From contig CACYXH010000009.1 of assembly GCA_902778245.1 (NCBI GenBank), positions 1 through 44,552 on the forward strand: a DNA stretch of 44,552 nt, read 5' to 3'. The translations under genes were made by a program, and so were the position numbers. The notes under the pieces were generated by a model that saw only the letters and a list, made by a program, of their open reading frames with translations, was not told the origin of the DNA and searched no databases. Positions 7,471 to 20,479 of this stretch are shown here, piece by piece; positions within the stretch are counted from its first letter, which is position 1, and the number at the start of each line of letters is the position of its first letter. This DNA comes from an uncultured Lachnospiraceae bacterium. Lineage in GTDB: Bacteria > Bacillota > Clostridia > Lachnospirales > Lachnospiraceae.

Positions 7471-9357
7471 TCAATTTTCCTTCAAATATACTAACAATAC
7501 CGAAATATCGGCCGGTGAAACTCCCGAAATACGGGATGCCTGACCGATAGAGATAGGACGTATAGACTTTAATTTCTGTCTGGCTTCTATGCGCAGGCTT
7601 GGTACCTGATCATAATCCAAATTTTCCGGTATTTTCTTTCTCTCCAGTTTTTTAAATTGCTCTACCTGCTTTCGCTGTCGTTTTATATAGCCATCATACT
7701 TTATTTCTATATTTACCTGATCTCTCACTTCTTTGGAAAGCTCCGGACGATTTTCATCTATCTCAAAAAGCATATCATAGTCTAATTCCGGTCGTCGGAT
7801 CAACTCACCGATAGTTGCGGAAGTTTTTAATAGAGTACTCCCATGTTTTTCGAGAAATTCCTCCACTTTCCGGGTAGCCCCCACCACAGTCTGCTCTACG
7901 CGCTGCATTTCTTCCTGTATCTGATGTTGCTTTTTTATCAGTTTCTGATATCTCTCTTCAGAAATTAACCCTACCTGATGACCTTTTGGAGTTAATCTCA
8001 TATCCGCATTATCCTGACGGAGCAAAAGACGATACTCGGAACGTGAAGTCATCATACGGTACGGTTCATGATTTTCTTTTGTCACCAGATCATCTACCAA
8101 TACACCAAGATAGCCTTCTGACCGGTCAATAATCAATGGTTCTTTTTTCAGCACATACATAGCTGCATTAATTCCTGCCAAAAGCCCCTGAGCCGCTGCC
8201 TCTTCATATCCAGAACTTCCATTAAACTGACCACCGCTGAACAGTCCTTTTATTTTCTTAAATTCCAGTGTTGGCAGAAGCTGCATGGCATTAATACAGT
8301 CATACTCAATTGCATAAGCATTCTTTACAATTTTGGCGTTTTCCAATCCGGGCACCGAACGATACATAGCCATCTGTACATCTTCCGGAAGCGAGCTGGA
8401 CATTCCTCCGATATACATCTCATTTGTAGATAACCCCTCAGGCTCAATAAAAACCTGATGACGGCTTTTATCAGCAAAACGTACCACTTTATCTTCAATA
8501 GAAGGACAATAGCGGGGGCCGGTACCCTCGATCATCCCGGAATAAAGCGGGGAACGATCCAAATTTGCCCGAATAATGCGATGTGTCTCTTCATTCGTGT
8601 AGGTGAGCCAGCAGGAAGCCTGTTCAATCTGAACATCCTCCGGATCTGTCTCAAAAGAAAAAGGAACTATATTCTCATCACCAAACTGTTCCTCCATCTT
8701 GGAAAAATCAATCGTCCTCTTATCAATTCTGGCCGGGGTCCCTGTTTTAAACCGGTACATTTCTATTCCATGCTCTTTGAGGGAATCTGTCAGATGATTG
8801 GCTGCCTGAAGCCCATTAGGACCTGTATAATTACTTACATCTCCGTAAATACATCTAGCTTTGAGATAGGTTCCTGTACAAAGTACACAAGCCTTGCAGT
8901 GATAAATAGCACCGGAATATGTTTTTACCCCTATAATTTTATCATCCTCAACTATAATATCCGTCACTTCCATCTGACGGATCGTCAAATGGTCCGTATT
9001 CTCCAATGTCATTCTCATCTGGCGGCTGTATTCTGCCTTATCCGCCTGTGCGCGCAGTGAATGAACCGCAGGACCTTTTGATTTGTTCAGCATTTTTGAC
9101 TGAATAAAAGTCTTATCAATATTTCGTCCCATTTCTCCGCCCAGAGCGTCCACTTCCCTTACCAGGTGACCCTTAGAACTTCCTCCAATATTGGGATTGC
9201 ATGGCATCATAGCAATACTTTCCACACTGACTGTAAACAATATCGTCTCCAGACCAAGTCTGGCGCAGGCCAAAGCCGCTTCACTACCGGCATGTCCCGC
9301 ACCTACAATAACAATATCCACATTTTCTTCCAAATGATTTATTTTTTCTATATTCAT
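7471..9357 (-). CDS. mnmG: tRNA uridine-34 carboxymethylaminomethyl modification enzyme, FAD subunit
   Basis: With MnmE, installs the carboxymethylaminomethyl group at C5 of the wobble uridine. The 628-residue length is normal. The N-terminal FAD-binding motif [13 protein letters not shown] is followed by the family signatures [22 protein letters not shown] and [13 protein letters not shown]-terminal helical domain (about 560-628, containing [24 protein letters not shown]) binds MnmE and tRNA. It lies 32 bp downstream of mnmE on the same strand, consistent with coupled expression of the two subunits. Confidence 0.97.
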   Translation of the reverse strand: MNIEKINHLEENVDIVIVGAGHAGSEAALACARLGLETILFTVSVESIAMMPCNPNIGGSSKGHLVREVDALGGEMGRNIDKTFIQSKMLNKSKGPAVHSLRAQADKAEYSRQMRMTLENTDHLTIRQMEVTDIIVEDDKIIGVKTYSGAIYHCKACVLCTGTYLKARCIYGDVSNYTGPNGLQAANHLTDSLKEHGIEMYRFKTGTPARIDKRTIDFSKMEEQFGDENIVPFSFETDPEDVQIEQASCWLTYTNEETHRIIRANLDRSPLYSGMIEGTGPRYCPSIEDKVVRFADKSRHQVFIEPEGLSTNEMYIGGMSSSLPEDVQMAMYRSVPGLENAKIVKNAYAIEYDCINAMQLLPTLEFKKIKGLFSGGQFNGSSGYEEAAAQGLLAGINAAMYVLKKEPLIIDRSEGYLGVLVDDLVTKENHEPYRMMTSRSEYRLLLRQDNADMRLTPKGHQVGLISEERYQKLIKKQHQIQEEMQRVEQTVVGATRKVEEFLEKHGSTLLKTSATIGELIRRPELDYDMLFEIDENRPELSKEVRDQVNIEIKYDGYIKRQRKQVEQFKKLERKKIPENLDYDQVPSLRIEARQKLKSIRPISIGQASRISGVSPADISVLLVYLKEN

Positions 9358-9389
9358 ACCTGCACCAAACTCAATTTTACTATAAGTAT

Positions 9390-10772
9390 TTATTTTCCCA
9401 TACAGAATTTACTGAATATTTCATTTACCAGGTCTTCTCCTACCTTTTCTCCAGTGATTTCACCCAGTGCTTCATAAGCACTCATCAGATCAATAGAGAA
9501 AAAGTCCTCGGGCATCCCCATCTGAATACTTTTATCCACCTGTTTTAAATTTTCCAGTGCCTCTATCAACAAATTTTTCTGCCGAATGTTGGTTATATAC
9601 ACTTGGTCATTAAAAGAAATTTCCCCCTGATAGAACATTTCTTTTACACTATTTTCTAATTCATCAATTCCTGTCTTCTTTCTGACTGAGATTGGAATTA
9701 TTTTATGACTTTCTACTTTTTTTCTCAGTAGTTCTACTGTAGTAATGGAATCCAGATCCGTTTTATTTAGTAAAATAATTGATTTTTTTTGCTGAAGAAG
9801 CTTAATGATTTGTTCATCATTATCATCCAACTCCGTAGAAGAATCTACCACATAAATAATCAGATCCGCATCCTTTGCATATTCTCTGGCACGCTCTACA
9901 CCGATTTTCTCAACAATATCCTGTGTATCCCGGATACCTGCAGTATCAACGATATTCAACGTAATTCCATTCAAATTGATGGTTTCGGTCAGTATATCTC
10001 TGGTAGTTCCTGCAATTTCTGTTACAATAGCCCTTTCTTCACCCACCAGAGTATTCAAAAGAGAAGATTTTCCAGCATTGGGTTTTCCTACAATAACTGT
10101 CTTAATTCCCTCTTTTATGATTCGTCCGTTCTCAGAAGATTCTATTAGATGAGAAATTTTTTTCATCCATCTTTCATTTTCTTTTGTTAATCTATCCGGA
10201 TAGCCATCCAAACTGATGTGTTCCGGATCATCCAAAGCTGATTCAATAAAAGCAATATGATAGATGATCTCTTTTCTCAGGGAAATCAAAGTCTCTTTCA
10301 CCGCACCTCTTAGCTGGCTTAAAGAACTTTTTAGAGCATACTCATTTTTTGCCTGTATCACATCAATAACAGACTCTGCCTGGGACAGATCAATCCTGCC
10401 ATTCAAAAAGGCACGCTTCGTAAATTCTCCCGGCTGTGCGGGTCTTGCTCCATAGCGAATCACCGTTTCCAGAACACGCTTCATGGCAAACACTCCGCCG
10501 TGACAATTAATTTCCACCGTGTCTTCCGCTGTAAAACTACGGGGTCCTCTCATAAGCATTACCAAAACTTCGTCAATCTCTTCATCCCCATCATAAATAA
10601 AGCCATAATGTATCGTATGAGAAGACTGTCTGGAAAGAACTTTTTGATTTCCTTTTGAACGATATACCTTGTCTGCAATAGAAAAAGCATCTTCTCCGCT
10701 GATACGAACAATACCAATGCCCGATTCACTCACTGCGGTAGAAATCGCTGCAATCGTATCCCTACTCTGCAT
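9390..10772 (-). CDS. mnmE: tRNA uridine-34 modification GTPase
   Basis: GTPase partner of MnmG in wobble-uridine modification. The 460-residue protein has the N-terminal tetrahydrofolate-binding domain ([22 protein letters not shown]), a helical domain, and an inserted G domain. G-domain motifs are P-loop [24 protein letters not shown] and NKTD. It ends with the family-defining FCMGK, whose cysteine is needed for the modification reaction. It starts just after the terminator of the rpmH-jag operon, so mnmE-mnmG-rsmG is likely a separate transcription unit. Confidence 0.97.
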   Translation of the reverse strand: MQSRDTIAAISTAVSESGIGIVRISGEDAFSIADKVYRSKGNQKVLSRQSSHTIHYGFIYDGDEEIDEVLVMLMRGPRSFTAEDTVEINCHGGVFAMKRVLETVIRYGARPAQPGEFTKRAFLNGRIDLSQAESVIDVIQAKNEYALKSSLSQLRGAVKETLISLRKEIIYHIAFIESALDDPEHISLDGYPDRLTKENERWMKKISHLIESSENGRIIKEGIKTVIVGKPNAGKSSLLNTLVGEERAIVTEIAGTTRDILTETINLNGITLNIVDTAGIRDTQDIVEKIGVERAREYAKDADLIIYVVDSSTELDDNDEQIIKLLQQKKSIILLNKTDLDSITTVELLRKKVESHKIIPISVRKKTGIDELENSVKEMFYQGEISFNDQVYITNIRQKNLLIEALENLKQVDKSIQMGMPEDFFSIDLMSAYEALGEITGEKVGEDLVNEIFSKFCMGK

Positions 10773-10847
10773 ATCTAACCTCTATATAAATATTTTTTAA
10801 CTGTTCAGGTAATCCGAAGCATTTACACACTATTCATCTTACAACAA

Positions 10848-10873
10848 AAGGGGCTGTTTTTCAACAGCCCCCC
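10848..10873 (-). terminator. Rho-independent terminator after jag
   Basis: On the minus strand a GGGGCTGTT / AACAGCCCC stem (plus positions 10850-10858 and 10863-10871) with a four-base loop is followed by TTTTGTTGT. It sits immediately downstream of the jag stop and would end the rpmH-rnpA-yidD-yidC-jag transcript. Confidence 0.85.
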
Positions 10874-10881
10874 TCATACTT

Positions 10882-11904
10882 TTATTCTTGCGGTGTTTCT
10901 TCCTTTACTTCCTGAACATTCTTCTTCTGATAATAGTTCTTTTCACGTTTCTTCAAAGTAACTACTACTTTTCTGCAAGGTTCTTCTCCTTCGCTGTGAG
11001 TCGTCACATAAGGATCATTTTGAAGCGCGGAATGAATAATTCTTCTTTCGTACGGATTCATTGGTTCCAGATAAACCGGTCTTCTAGTTTTCTTTACTTT
11101 CAGGGCAATATTCTTCGCCAGGTTTTCCAGAGTAGCTTTTCTTCTGTCCCTGTAATTTTCCGTATCCAGCTTCACACGCACATAGGAAGATTTTCCTTTA
11201 TTTACTACCAGACTTGTCAGGTACTGAATAGAATCAAGTGTTTGTCCTCTCTTACCGATGAGAACTCCCATATCATCGCCTGAAAGTTCAATATTCAGAT
11301 TATCATCTGAATATTCCGCATGAATATCTACTTTCATATCCATAGTAGTAAATAAATTCTTCAAGAATTCTTCTGCTCTGCCCTCAGCTTCCTTTGGGTC
11401 CACTGGAGTCTTAGGAACTTTCGGAGCCTTCTCTGCTTTTTCTTTATTTTCTTTCACAGCTTCTTTCTTTTTCTCTGTGAAATCTTTCTTAGAATCTTTC
11501 TTTAAATTAATTACTATTACATCTTTTGTTTCTTTCTTTTCCTCTTTTTTGAGTTCTTTGTTTTCTTTTTTTAATTCTTTCTCCGGCTTTTTAATTTCTT
11601 GCTTTTTTACGTTTTTTTCCTGTTTCTGAACCGGTTTTTCCACTTTTTCAGACTTCTTTGTTTCTTTTTTCACAGAAGGCTCTTTTTTCTTATTGCCGAA
11701 GACCTCTTTTATGATGTCTTCTTCTTCTGTTTTTTTCTTCTTTGCTTCGATTACCGCTTTTTTTGCACCGATACCTAAAAAGCCCTTCGTTTCTTTCTCA
11801 ATTACTCTATACTCAATATTATCGCTGCTGGTTCCAAGCTGAATGGAAGCTTCAATAATGGCATCTTCTACCGTTTTTGCACTTACTTTAATATATTCTT
11901 CCAT
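10882..11904 (-). CDS. jag: Jag/KhpB RNA-binding protein
   Basis: A SpoIIIJ-associated RNA-binding protein (Jag/KhpB/EloR family). The 340-residue protein has an N-terminal Jag_N domain (1-55, with GFLGIGAKKAVIEAK), a very long Lys/Glu-rich low-complexity linker (about 56-170), and a KH domain with the VLIGKRGQTLDS GxxG loop. A C-terminal R3H domain follows (ERRIIHSALQNDPYVTTHSEG). In streptococci and lactobacilli relatives link RNA binding to cell elongation. It is encoded ten bases downstream of yidC, the usual partner. The linker is longer than in Bacillus Jag and strongly alternating in charge. Confidence 0.93.
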   Translation of the reverse strand: MEEYIKVSAKTVEDAIIEASIQLGTSSDNIEYRVIEKETKGFLGIGAKKAVIEAKKKKTEEEDIIKEVFGNKKKEPSVKKETKKSEKVEKPVQKQEKNVKKQEIKKPEKELKKENKELKKEEKKETKDVIVINLKKDSKKDFTEKKKEAVKENKEKAEKAPKVPKTPVDPKEAEGRAEEFLKNLFTTMDMKVDIHAEYSDDNLNIELSGDDMGVLIGKRGQTLDSIQYLTSLVVNKGKSSYVRVKLDTENYRDRRKATLENLAKNIALKVKKTRRPVYLEPMNPYERRIIHSALQNDPYVTTHSEGEEPCRKVVVTLKKREKNYYQKKNVQEVKEETPQE

Positions 11905-11914
11905 TTTTTACTCC

Positions 11915-13198
11915 CTATTTTTTATTATGACTGTCGTTGTACTCTTTTACCATCATAGCCTTTTCTGCCAGACTTCCCGGCTTCGCATATTTCTTTGTGG
12001 AAGTATTCTCAGGAATATTTGAGATTTCCTTTTGAATATTGGCTTTTTTACTCCTGTATACAGTGTTATTGGTATTGTAACCTGTATCAATATTTCTGGT
12101 GGAAATCTTCGCATTATTGGTCATCTTCTGTGGAGGAAGTCCACGTTTTTCCCTCTTCTTGTTCGCTTTTTCCAGATTCTTCTGTAACAATTCATCCATA
12201 TCAATTTTATCGATATGCTTGTTGATAACTACCTGCTGAATACTTCGAACCACTGCACCGGCAATCCAGTAGATACCCATACCTACCGGCAAAGTCAGAC
12301 AGAATACTGCTGACATAATCGGCATTACCGTATTCATGGTCTTCATGGTGTTTGCCATATTGTTTTCCGCTGCAGGATTATTTCCATTCTTATCATTCGT
12401 TACGGACATCAGTTTTGCATTCAGCCACTGGGTCAGAGCTGCAAGCAGCGGTACCATCACCGCTCCTATCAGCATCAGGATAGCACCTGCTTTTGCCGCA
12501 GAAGTAATAATATTCATCGGTGAATCCGCAATATTCAGACCAAGAAAATTATTCATACTATCAATTTTCGTCTGAGTATTGTTGATTAAACTGGACAAAT
12601 CCGGAAATTTTTCCGCCAGCGACGTCCAGTTGTCCGGTTTAAATTTATACAGGACATCAATAATCGTAAGATTTGTCATCTCTTTAAAAGATACATTTGA
12701 TTTTGATGCTACTTCTGTAAGAAAATCCTGAGCTCCTGTGGTGACCATTAGCTTTTCAGCCAACGGCAGAAATGCTTCTTTTACACTATTCACATAAGCC
12801 GGAACATTCCAGATAACGCGGTAGAGCGCAAACAAAATAGGCATCTGTATGATCAGCTGAAGACAACTTCCCATAGGATTTACGCCGTATTTTGCGTAAA
12901 CCGCCTGAGTTTCTTCATTCATCTTCATCATGGCTGCCTGATCGCCATTCTTACCCTTATATTTTTTCTGAATTGCCTGCAGCTCCGGATTCATCTTTGC
13001 AGACAATCTGGAAAATTTCTGCTGCTGAATTGTCAATGGAGTCAGAATCATATAGATGACGATGGTGAACAGTATAATACAAAGACCAATATTCGCCCAT
13101 CCAATCTGAGACTGAACCCAGAATATTGCATTCATAATGTAGCCCAGAACACTGGCGATAGGACCAATTAAAAATGCGCTGCTTTTGGTTAATAACAT
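11915..13198 (-). CDS. yidC: membrane protein insertase YidC/SpoIIIJ
   Basis: Inserts and folds membrane proteins, alone or with the Sec translocon. The 427-residue protein has the Oxa1/YidC core: first helix around IGWANIGLCIILFTIVIYMIL, the charged cytoplasmic hairpin with PELQAIQKKYKGKNGDQAAMMKMNEE, then NPMGSCLQLIIQMPILFALYR and two further membrane segments. An enlarged extracytoplasmic loop (about residues 130-220) separates transmembrane helices 2 and 3. The C-terminal tail is long and basic, suited to ribosome contact. The ATG at 13198 is preferred to an upstream in-frame ATG (13237), because a GGGAGG site lies 12 bases before it and the extension overlaps yidD. Confidence 0.93.
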   Translation of the reverse strand: MLLTKSSAFLIGPIASVLGYIMNAIFWVQSQIGWANIGLCIILFTIVIYMILTPLTIQQQKFSRLSAKMNPELQAIQKKYKGKNGDQAAMMKMNEETQAVYAKYGVNPMGSCLQLIIQMPILFALYRVIWNVPAYVNSVKEAFLPLAEKLMVTTGAQDFLTEVASKSNVSFKEMTNLTIIDVLYKFKPDNWTSLAEKFPDLSSLINNTQTKIDSMNNFLGLNIADSPMNIITSAAKAGAILMLIGAVMVPLLAALTQWLNAKLMSVTNDKNGNNPAAENNMANTMKTMNTVMPIMSAVFCLTLPVGMGIYWIAGAVVRSIQQVVINKHIDKIDMDELLQKNLEKANKKREKRGLPPQKMTNNAKISTRNIDTGYNTNNTVYRSKKANIQKEISNIPENTSTKKYAKPGSLAEKAMMVKEYNDSHNKK

Positions 13199-13220
13199 AT
13201 TTTTTTCATTCCTCCCAATT

Positions 13221-13430
13221 TTAAGGAACAGGATCATATCCGCCCCTTGAAAATGGATTGCATCGAAGAATCCTCCATGCTGCCAAAAATCCTCCCTTCA
13301 AAGCCCCGTGCTTTTCAACAGCTTCCAGACCATACTGGGAACAACAAGGATAATAAGGACATTTCGTGGCTTTTATTGGAGAAATATACTTCTGATACAA
13401 TCTTATCAGTTTAATTAATATTCTTTTCAA
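13221..13430 (-). CDS. yidD: membrane protein insertion efficiency factor YidD
   Basis: A small (69-residue) basic protein of the YidD family, which helps YidC-dependent insertion. The cysteine-rich core [26 protein letters not shown] and the [13 protein letters not shown] tail are diagnostic. Its start overlaps the rnpA stop by four bases (ATGA), so it is translationally coupled to rnpA. Confidence 0.95.
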   Translation of the reverse strand: MKRILIKLIRLYQKYISPIKATKCPYYPCCSQYGLEAVEKHGALKGGFLAAWRILRCNPFSRGGYDPVP

Positions 13431-13822
13431 TTCTTATCATTCTTTTCTTTTTCTAATTCTGTTGTTTCATCCTTTTTCAAAATTCCATGAATTTTTGATA
13501 AATGAAGTAGTGCGCTCTCGATTTCAAAGAAATTTCTTTCTTTCGCACCTGGCCTTGCAATTACGATCATCTCAAGACCTCCAACGAATTTTTTTTCATT
13601 TAAACGATAACTTTCCCGTATCAATCTGGTAATATGATGCCTCACAACGCTATTTCCCACTTTTTTACTGACTGAAATTCCAATACGGTTTTTTTGGGCA
13701 TTCCTTCCATCCTCCGCCTTTCGAAAAACGTACATTACCAGATATTTATTTCCATAAGATTTTCCGTTTCGATAGATAAACTGAAAATCACTGTTTTTTT
13801 TCAAGGATTCAGAAAACTCCAT
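13427..13822 (-). CDS. rnpA: ribonuclease P protein component
   Basis: Protein subunit of RNase P, which matures tRNA 5' ends with the catalytic rnpB RNA. The 131-residue sequence contains the family signature [29 protein letters not shown] and the N-terminal [19 protein letters not shown] that contacts the pre-tRNA leader. The C-terminal 20 residues are a Lys/Glu-rich extension. It lies about 40 bp downstream of rpmH and overlaps yidD. Confidence 0.96.
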   Translation of the reverse strand: MEFSESLKKNSDFQFIYRNGKSYGNKYLVMYVFRKAEDGRNAQKNRIGISVSKKVGNSVVRHHITRLIRESYRLNEKKFVGGLEMIVIARPGAKERNFFEIESALLHLSKIHGILKKDETTELEKEKNDKN

Positions 13823-13864
13823 AGATAACTCCCTTTATAAAGGAAAAGACCACTTTTCGGTGGC

Positions 13865-13999
13865 CTATGCTGACAATACTTTTCTTCCTTTTGCTCTTCT
13901 GGCTGCTAAAACTTTTCTTCCGCCAGCAGTACTCATTCTTGCTCTGAAACCATGAACTTTCGCTCTGGATCTCTTTTTCGGCTGAAATGTCATTTTCAT
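13865..13999 (-). CDS. rpmH: 50S ribosomal protein L34
   Basis: A 44-residue, very basic ribosomal protein: [20 protein letters not shown], then [20 protein letters not shown] and VLSA. Sequence and length are typical for Firmicutes L34. A strong AGGAGG lies ten bases upstream of the ATG. It is the first gene of the rpmH-rnpA-yidD-yidC-jag unit and is divergent from dnaA across the origin. Confidence 0.97.
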   Translation of the reverse strand: MKMTFQPKKRSRAKVHGFRARMSTAGGRKVLAARRAKGRKVLSA

Positions 14000-14083
14000 A
14001 GGTCTGACACCTCCTTTTCTAAACCAAATATCTATCGTATGTTGGTGTATTCTTTATATAGCATTTTAGAGAACATCACTTCG

Positions 14084-14112
14084 ATTATATTAATAAAAGA
14101 GCCACAAGTCAA
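14084..14112 (-). promoter_or_regulatory. promoter of the rpmH operon
   Basis: Read on the minus strand, TTGACT (14112-14107) and TATAAT (14089-14084) are separated by exactly 17 bp, about 85 bp upstream of rpmH. This is near-consensus sigma-A sequence, fitting a ribosomal-protein operon. Confidence 0.8.
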
Positions 14113-14403
14113 GTAATTACTGAATATTTTCAAAAACTTTTTATCCACATTTTGTTGATAAGTTGTGGATAAATCTATGATTTTATGTGAATTACTTTTT
14201 TTTCACCCATTATTTTTCTTTTACTTCTCCTGTTTTTCAAAAATTATAAATGTTTAAAACAAAATCGAGTTATACACAATCCTGTCATTTTTCTGTTTTT
14301 TCCTCAATTTTATGTCCCCTGTTCCTCAAATTTATCATTGATAAATTGCTTTGTTTGTTTTAATATTATGGTAGGGAAAAATGCGTTAAGGAGTAGTTTT
14401 ACA
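14113..14403. other. oriC: replication origin, part upstream of dnaA
   Basis: A strongly AT-rich stretch without genes. It carries DnaA boxes: TTATCCACA at 14141-14149, its inverted copy TGTGGATAA at 14164-14172, and TTATACACA at 14270-14278. The T-rich stretches between 14180 and 14330 are candidates for duplex unwinding. The divergent rpmH and dnaA genes flank it. Together with the dnaA-dnaN spacer it forms a bipartite origin as known from Bacillus. Confidence 0.85.
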
Positions 14404-15768
14404 ATGGACCTCATCAGAGAAAAATGGGAAGATATCCTCTATACCGTAAAAGAAGAACATGAACTTTCTGATATTTCTTTTAAGACCTGGCTGCTTCCGC
14501 TTCAGGTCTACAGTGTCACCGATGAAGTAGTTACGATTCTGGTTCCATCCAAACAGATGGCCATTAATTATATAGAAAAGAAATATATGTTCCCGATCCG
14601 TGTGGCGATTGCTGAAATCACGGGGACTGAATATGATATCAGATTCGTTCTTCCGGAACAGGCAGAGGAAGAAGAAAGCGCGGTTTCCGGTTCTTCCCCT
14701 TCAAAAAATAAAATTAACAATATTGCCATTGAAAAGGCCAATTTAAATCCAAAATATACTTTTGACACCTTTGTAGTAGGAAATAACAATAAATTTGCTC
14801 ATGCGGCTGCATTAGCCGTGGCGGAATCCCCCGGAAAAATGTACAATCCCCTATTTATATACGGGGGAGCCGGACTGGGTAAGACTCACCTAATGCACTC
14901 CATTGCGCATTTTATTATATCGCAAAATCCCAACAAAAAGGTTCTCTATGTTACCAGTGAATCCTTTACAAATGAATTGATTGACGCAATTAGGAACGGA
15001 AATAATACAGCTATGTCTTCTTTCCGTGAAAAATATCGCAGTGTGGATGTTCTGTTGATAGATGATATTCAATTCATTATAGGAAAAGAGTCGACGCAGG
15101 AAGAATTTTTCCACACTTTCAATGAATTGCACGGAGATAACAAGCAGATTATCATCTCCAGTGATAAGCCTCCAAAAGAAATAGAAACTCTGGAAGCCAG
15201 ACTTCAATCCAGATTTGAGTGGGGTATCCTTGCGGATATTTCTTCCCCTGATTATGAGACAAGAATGGCTATTCTTCATAAGAAAGAGGAGACCGACGGT
15301 TATAATATTGATAATGAAGTAATCCAGTTTATTGCCTCCAATATCAAATCTAATATACGTGAACTGGAGGGAGCATTAAATAAATTGGTTGCCTTAAGTC
15401 ACCTGGAACATAAAGAGATCACAGTGCAGCTGGCAGAGGAAGCTCTGAAAGATATGATCTCTCCTGACAATAAACATGTGATTACGCCGCAGCTCATCAT
15501 TGATACGGTAGCAGAACATTTCAATATTTCTCCCGCCGATATTATCAGCAACAAACGAAGCAACAACATTGCCGTTCCAAGGCAGATCGCCATGTATCTG
15601 TGCAGACAGATCGTGGACACGCCCTACAAAGAAATAGGCGAATATATGGGAAAGAGAGATCATTCTACTGTCATCCACGGAGTAAATAAAATCGAAGATG
15701 AGCTTAAAACCTCCGAAACTCTTCACAACACAGTAGAAATTATTATAAAGAAGTTGAACTCCAACTAA
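14404..15768 (+). CDS. dnaA: chromosomal replication initiator protein DnaA
   Basis: An AAA+ ATPase that binds DnaA boxes, opens the origin and loads the helicase. The 454-residue protein has domain I (about 1-80), a linker, and the AAA+ domain with Walker A GGAGLGKTH, Walker B LLIDDIQFI and sensor regions. C-terminal domain IV holds the DnaA signature around YKEIGEYMGKRDHSTVIHGVNKI. The ATG at 14404 is chosen since AAGGAG lies about ten bases before it; an in-frame ATG at 14338 would add 22 non-homologous residues. DnaA boxes upstream suggest autoregulation. Confidence 0.97.
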   Translation: MDLIREKWEDILYTVKEEHELSDISFKTWLLPLQVYSVTDEVVTILVPSKQMAINYIEKKYMFPIRVAIAEITGTEYDIRFVLPEQAEEEESAVSGSSPSKNKINNIAIEKANLNPKYTFDTFVVGNNNKFAHAAALAVAESPGKMYNPLFIYGGAGLGKTHLMHSIAHFIISQNPNKKVLYVTSESFTNELIDAIRNGNNTAMSSFREKYRSVDVLLIDDIQFIIGKESTQEEFFHTFNELHGDNKQIIISSDKPPKEIETLEARLQSRFEWGILADISSPDYETRMAILHKKEETDGYNIDNEVIQFIASNIKSNIRELEGALNKLVALSHLEHKEITVQLAEEALKDMISPDNKHVITPQLIIDTVAEHFNISPADIISNKRSNNIAVPRQIAMYLCRQIVDTPYKEIGEYMGKRDHSTVIHGVNKIEDELKTSETLHNTVEIIIKKLNSN

Positions 15769-16088
15769 AATTTATCCACATTTTTATCCACTTATCCACA
15801 TTATTTTGATTATTAGGGTGTGGAGATGATTTTAAAATTTTCACAAGATATAGTATAATTTTTTCTTCATTCTCTAAATTTGGATATTTGAAAATTTAAA
15901 AATGTGAATAACTTAAGAATTATCCATAACCTTTCCTGAGTTTTAAACACCCCTTTCCTTTTGGATTTTTCTTTTTGTAAAGGGGCTCAGAGGGCTTTTC
16001 CACATATTCACATCCCCTAAGAATAAGACTAAGGATTTTTTATTTTAATTATTTTATGGTTCACGTATCGGTAGAAAGGAAGTTGATT
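15769..16088. other. oriC: replication origin, dnaA-dnaN spacer with DnaA-box cluster
   Basis: A 320-bp gene-free spacer. DnaA boxes: TTATCCACA at 15772-15780, a near-match TTATCCACT at 15784-15792, TTATCCACA at 15792-15800, TGTGAATAA at 15903-15911 (inverted TTATTCACA), TTATCCATA at 15920-15928 and TTTTCCACA at 15996-16004. The first three are tightly packed and in the same orientation just after the dnaA stop. AT-rich DNA follows. This is the likely second half of a bipartite origin. Confidence 0.85.
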
Positions 16089-17192
16089 ATGAAAATCATC
16101 TGTTCAAAGTCAGATCTTTTAAAAGGCGTTAATATTGTGATGAAAGCGGTTCCTTCCAAAACCACTATGACGATTTTGGAATGTATTCTTATTGACGCAT
16201 CTGCAGGAAAAATCAAATTTACGGCAAATGATATGGAACTGGGAATCGAGACTGCTGTAGAAGGGATCATCGAATCACGGGGAATCGTTGCTTTGGATGC
16301 AAAACTTTTTTCTGAAATAATACGAAAACTGCCGGACAGTGATGTAACAATTGAATCCGACGAAAAGAGAAATACGCTGATTACTTGTGAAAAAGCCAAA
16401 TTTAATATTATGGGAAAAGAGGGAGAGGATTTTCCCAATCTTCCCATGATTGAGAAGAATGAACCGGTGATGATTTCTCAATTTACACTGAAAGAATTGA
16501 TCCGTCAGACAATATTTTCTATCGCCGTTAATGATAGCAATAAAATAATGACCGGCGAATTGTTTGAAATAAGTGACAATGAATTAAAAATGGTTGCTTT
16601 GGATGGACATCGAATCGCGATCCGAAATATTGAATTGAAAGACAGTTATGATTATAAGAAAGTGATCGTTCCGGGAAAGACACTGAATGAGATTTCCAAG
16701 ATTCTTTCCGGAGAGACGGATGATTTTGTAAAAATATACTTTACTCAAAATCATATTATGTTTGAATTTGATCAGACCATTGTGGTATCCAGGCTGATTG
16801 AGGGAAATTATTTTAGAATCGATCACATGATCTCCAGTGATTATGAGACTAAGGTCACGATCAACAAGAAGGAAATGCTGGATTGTATTGACCGGGCTAC
16901 TTTGATGGTAAAAGAGGGAGATAAGAAGCCTATTGTGATCAGTATTGATGACGAGGTAATGGAATTAAAAATTAATTCTCAGATCGGTTCTATGGATGAA
17001 ATCATTGATATCGAAAAAGAAGGCAAAGATATTATGATTGGTTTCAATCCAAGATTCCTGATAGATGCTTTGAGAGTGATCGATGATGAAAAGATTGATA
17101 TTTATTATGTGAATTCCAAAGCACCCTGTTTTATCCGGGATGAGAAAGAGACTTATATTTATCTGATTCTTCCGGTGAATTTTGTTGCTTAA
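16089..17192 (+). CDS. dnaN: DNA polymerase III beta subunit (sliding clamp)
   Basis: The ring-shaped processivity clamp of the replicative polymerase. The 367-residue protein starts MKIICSKSDLLKGVNIVMKAVPSKTTMTIL and has the three repeated clamp domains, ending in the conserved LILPVNF. The ATG at 16089 is preferred because AAAGGAAG precedes it; an upstream in-frame ATG (16056) would add 11 residues without homology. It follows dnaA across the origin spacer. Confidence 0.97.
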   Translation: MKIICSKSDLLKGVNIVMKAVPSKTTMTILECILIDASAGKIKFTANDMELGIETAVEGIIESRGIVALDAKLFSEIIRKLPDSDVTIESDEKRNTLITCEKAKFNIMGKEGEDFPNLPMIEKNEPVMISQFTLKELIRQTIFSIAVNDSNKIMTGELFEISDNELKMVALDGHRIAIRNIELKDSYDYKKVIVPGKTLNEISKILSGETDDFVKIYFTQNHIMFEFDQTIVVSRLIEGNYFRIDHMISSDYETKVTINKKEMLDCIDRATLMVKEGDKKPIVISIDDEVMELKINSQIGSMDEIIDIEKEGKDIMIGFNPRFLIDALRVIDDEKIDIYYVNSKAPCFIRDEKETYIYLILPVNFVA

Positions 17193-17225
17193 TGATGATT
17201 CGGTGCTTTTGTCATAGAGGTATGT

Positions 17226-17428
17226 ATGGAAATTAAGTTAAGAGAAGAATATATAAAGTTAGGTCAGGCTCTGAAGGCTGTGGGTCTTTGCGAGTCCGGT
17301 GTGGATGCCAAAATTGTGATACAGGACGGACTGGTAAAGGTGAACGGCCAGACAGAGACCCAGAGGGGAAAAAAGTTATATGATGGAGATGAAATATCCT
17401 TTGATGGAGAGACTGTAAGAATTGTGAA

Positions 17429-17432
<4 letters not shown>
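17226..17432 (+). CDS. yaaA: S4-domain RNA-binding protein YaaA/RlbA
   Basis: A 68-residue S4-type RNA-binding protein; the fold is recognisable from LGQALKAVGLCESGVDAKIVIQDGLVKVNGQTETQRGKKLYDGDEISFDG. It sits between dnaN and recF, its usual position in Firmicutes, and overlaps recF by four bases (ATGA). Bacterial relatives have been linked to ribosome maturation. Confidence 0.93.
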
Positions 17433-20453
<3,021 letters not shown>

Positions 20454-20479
20454 TATAAAAATTACAGGAGGATACTTTA

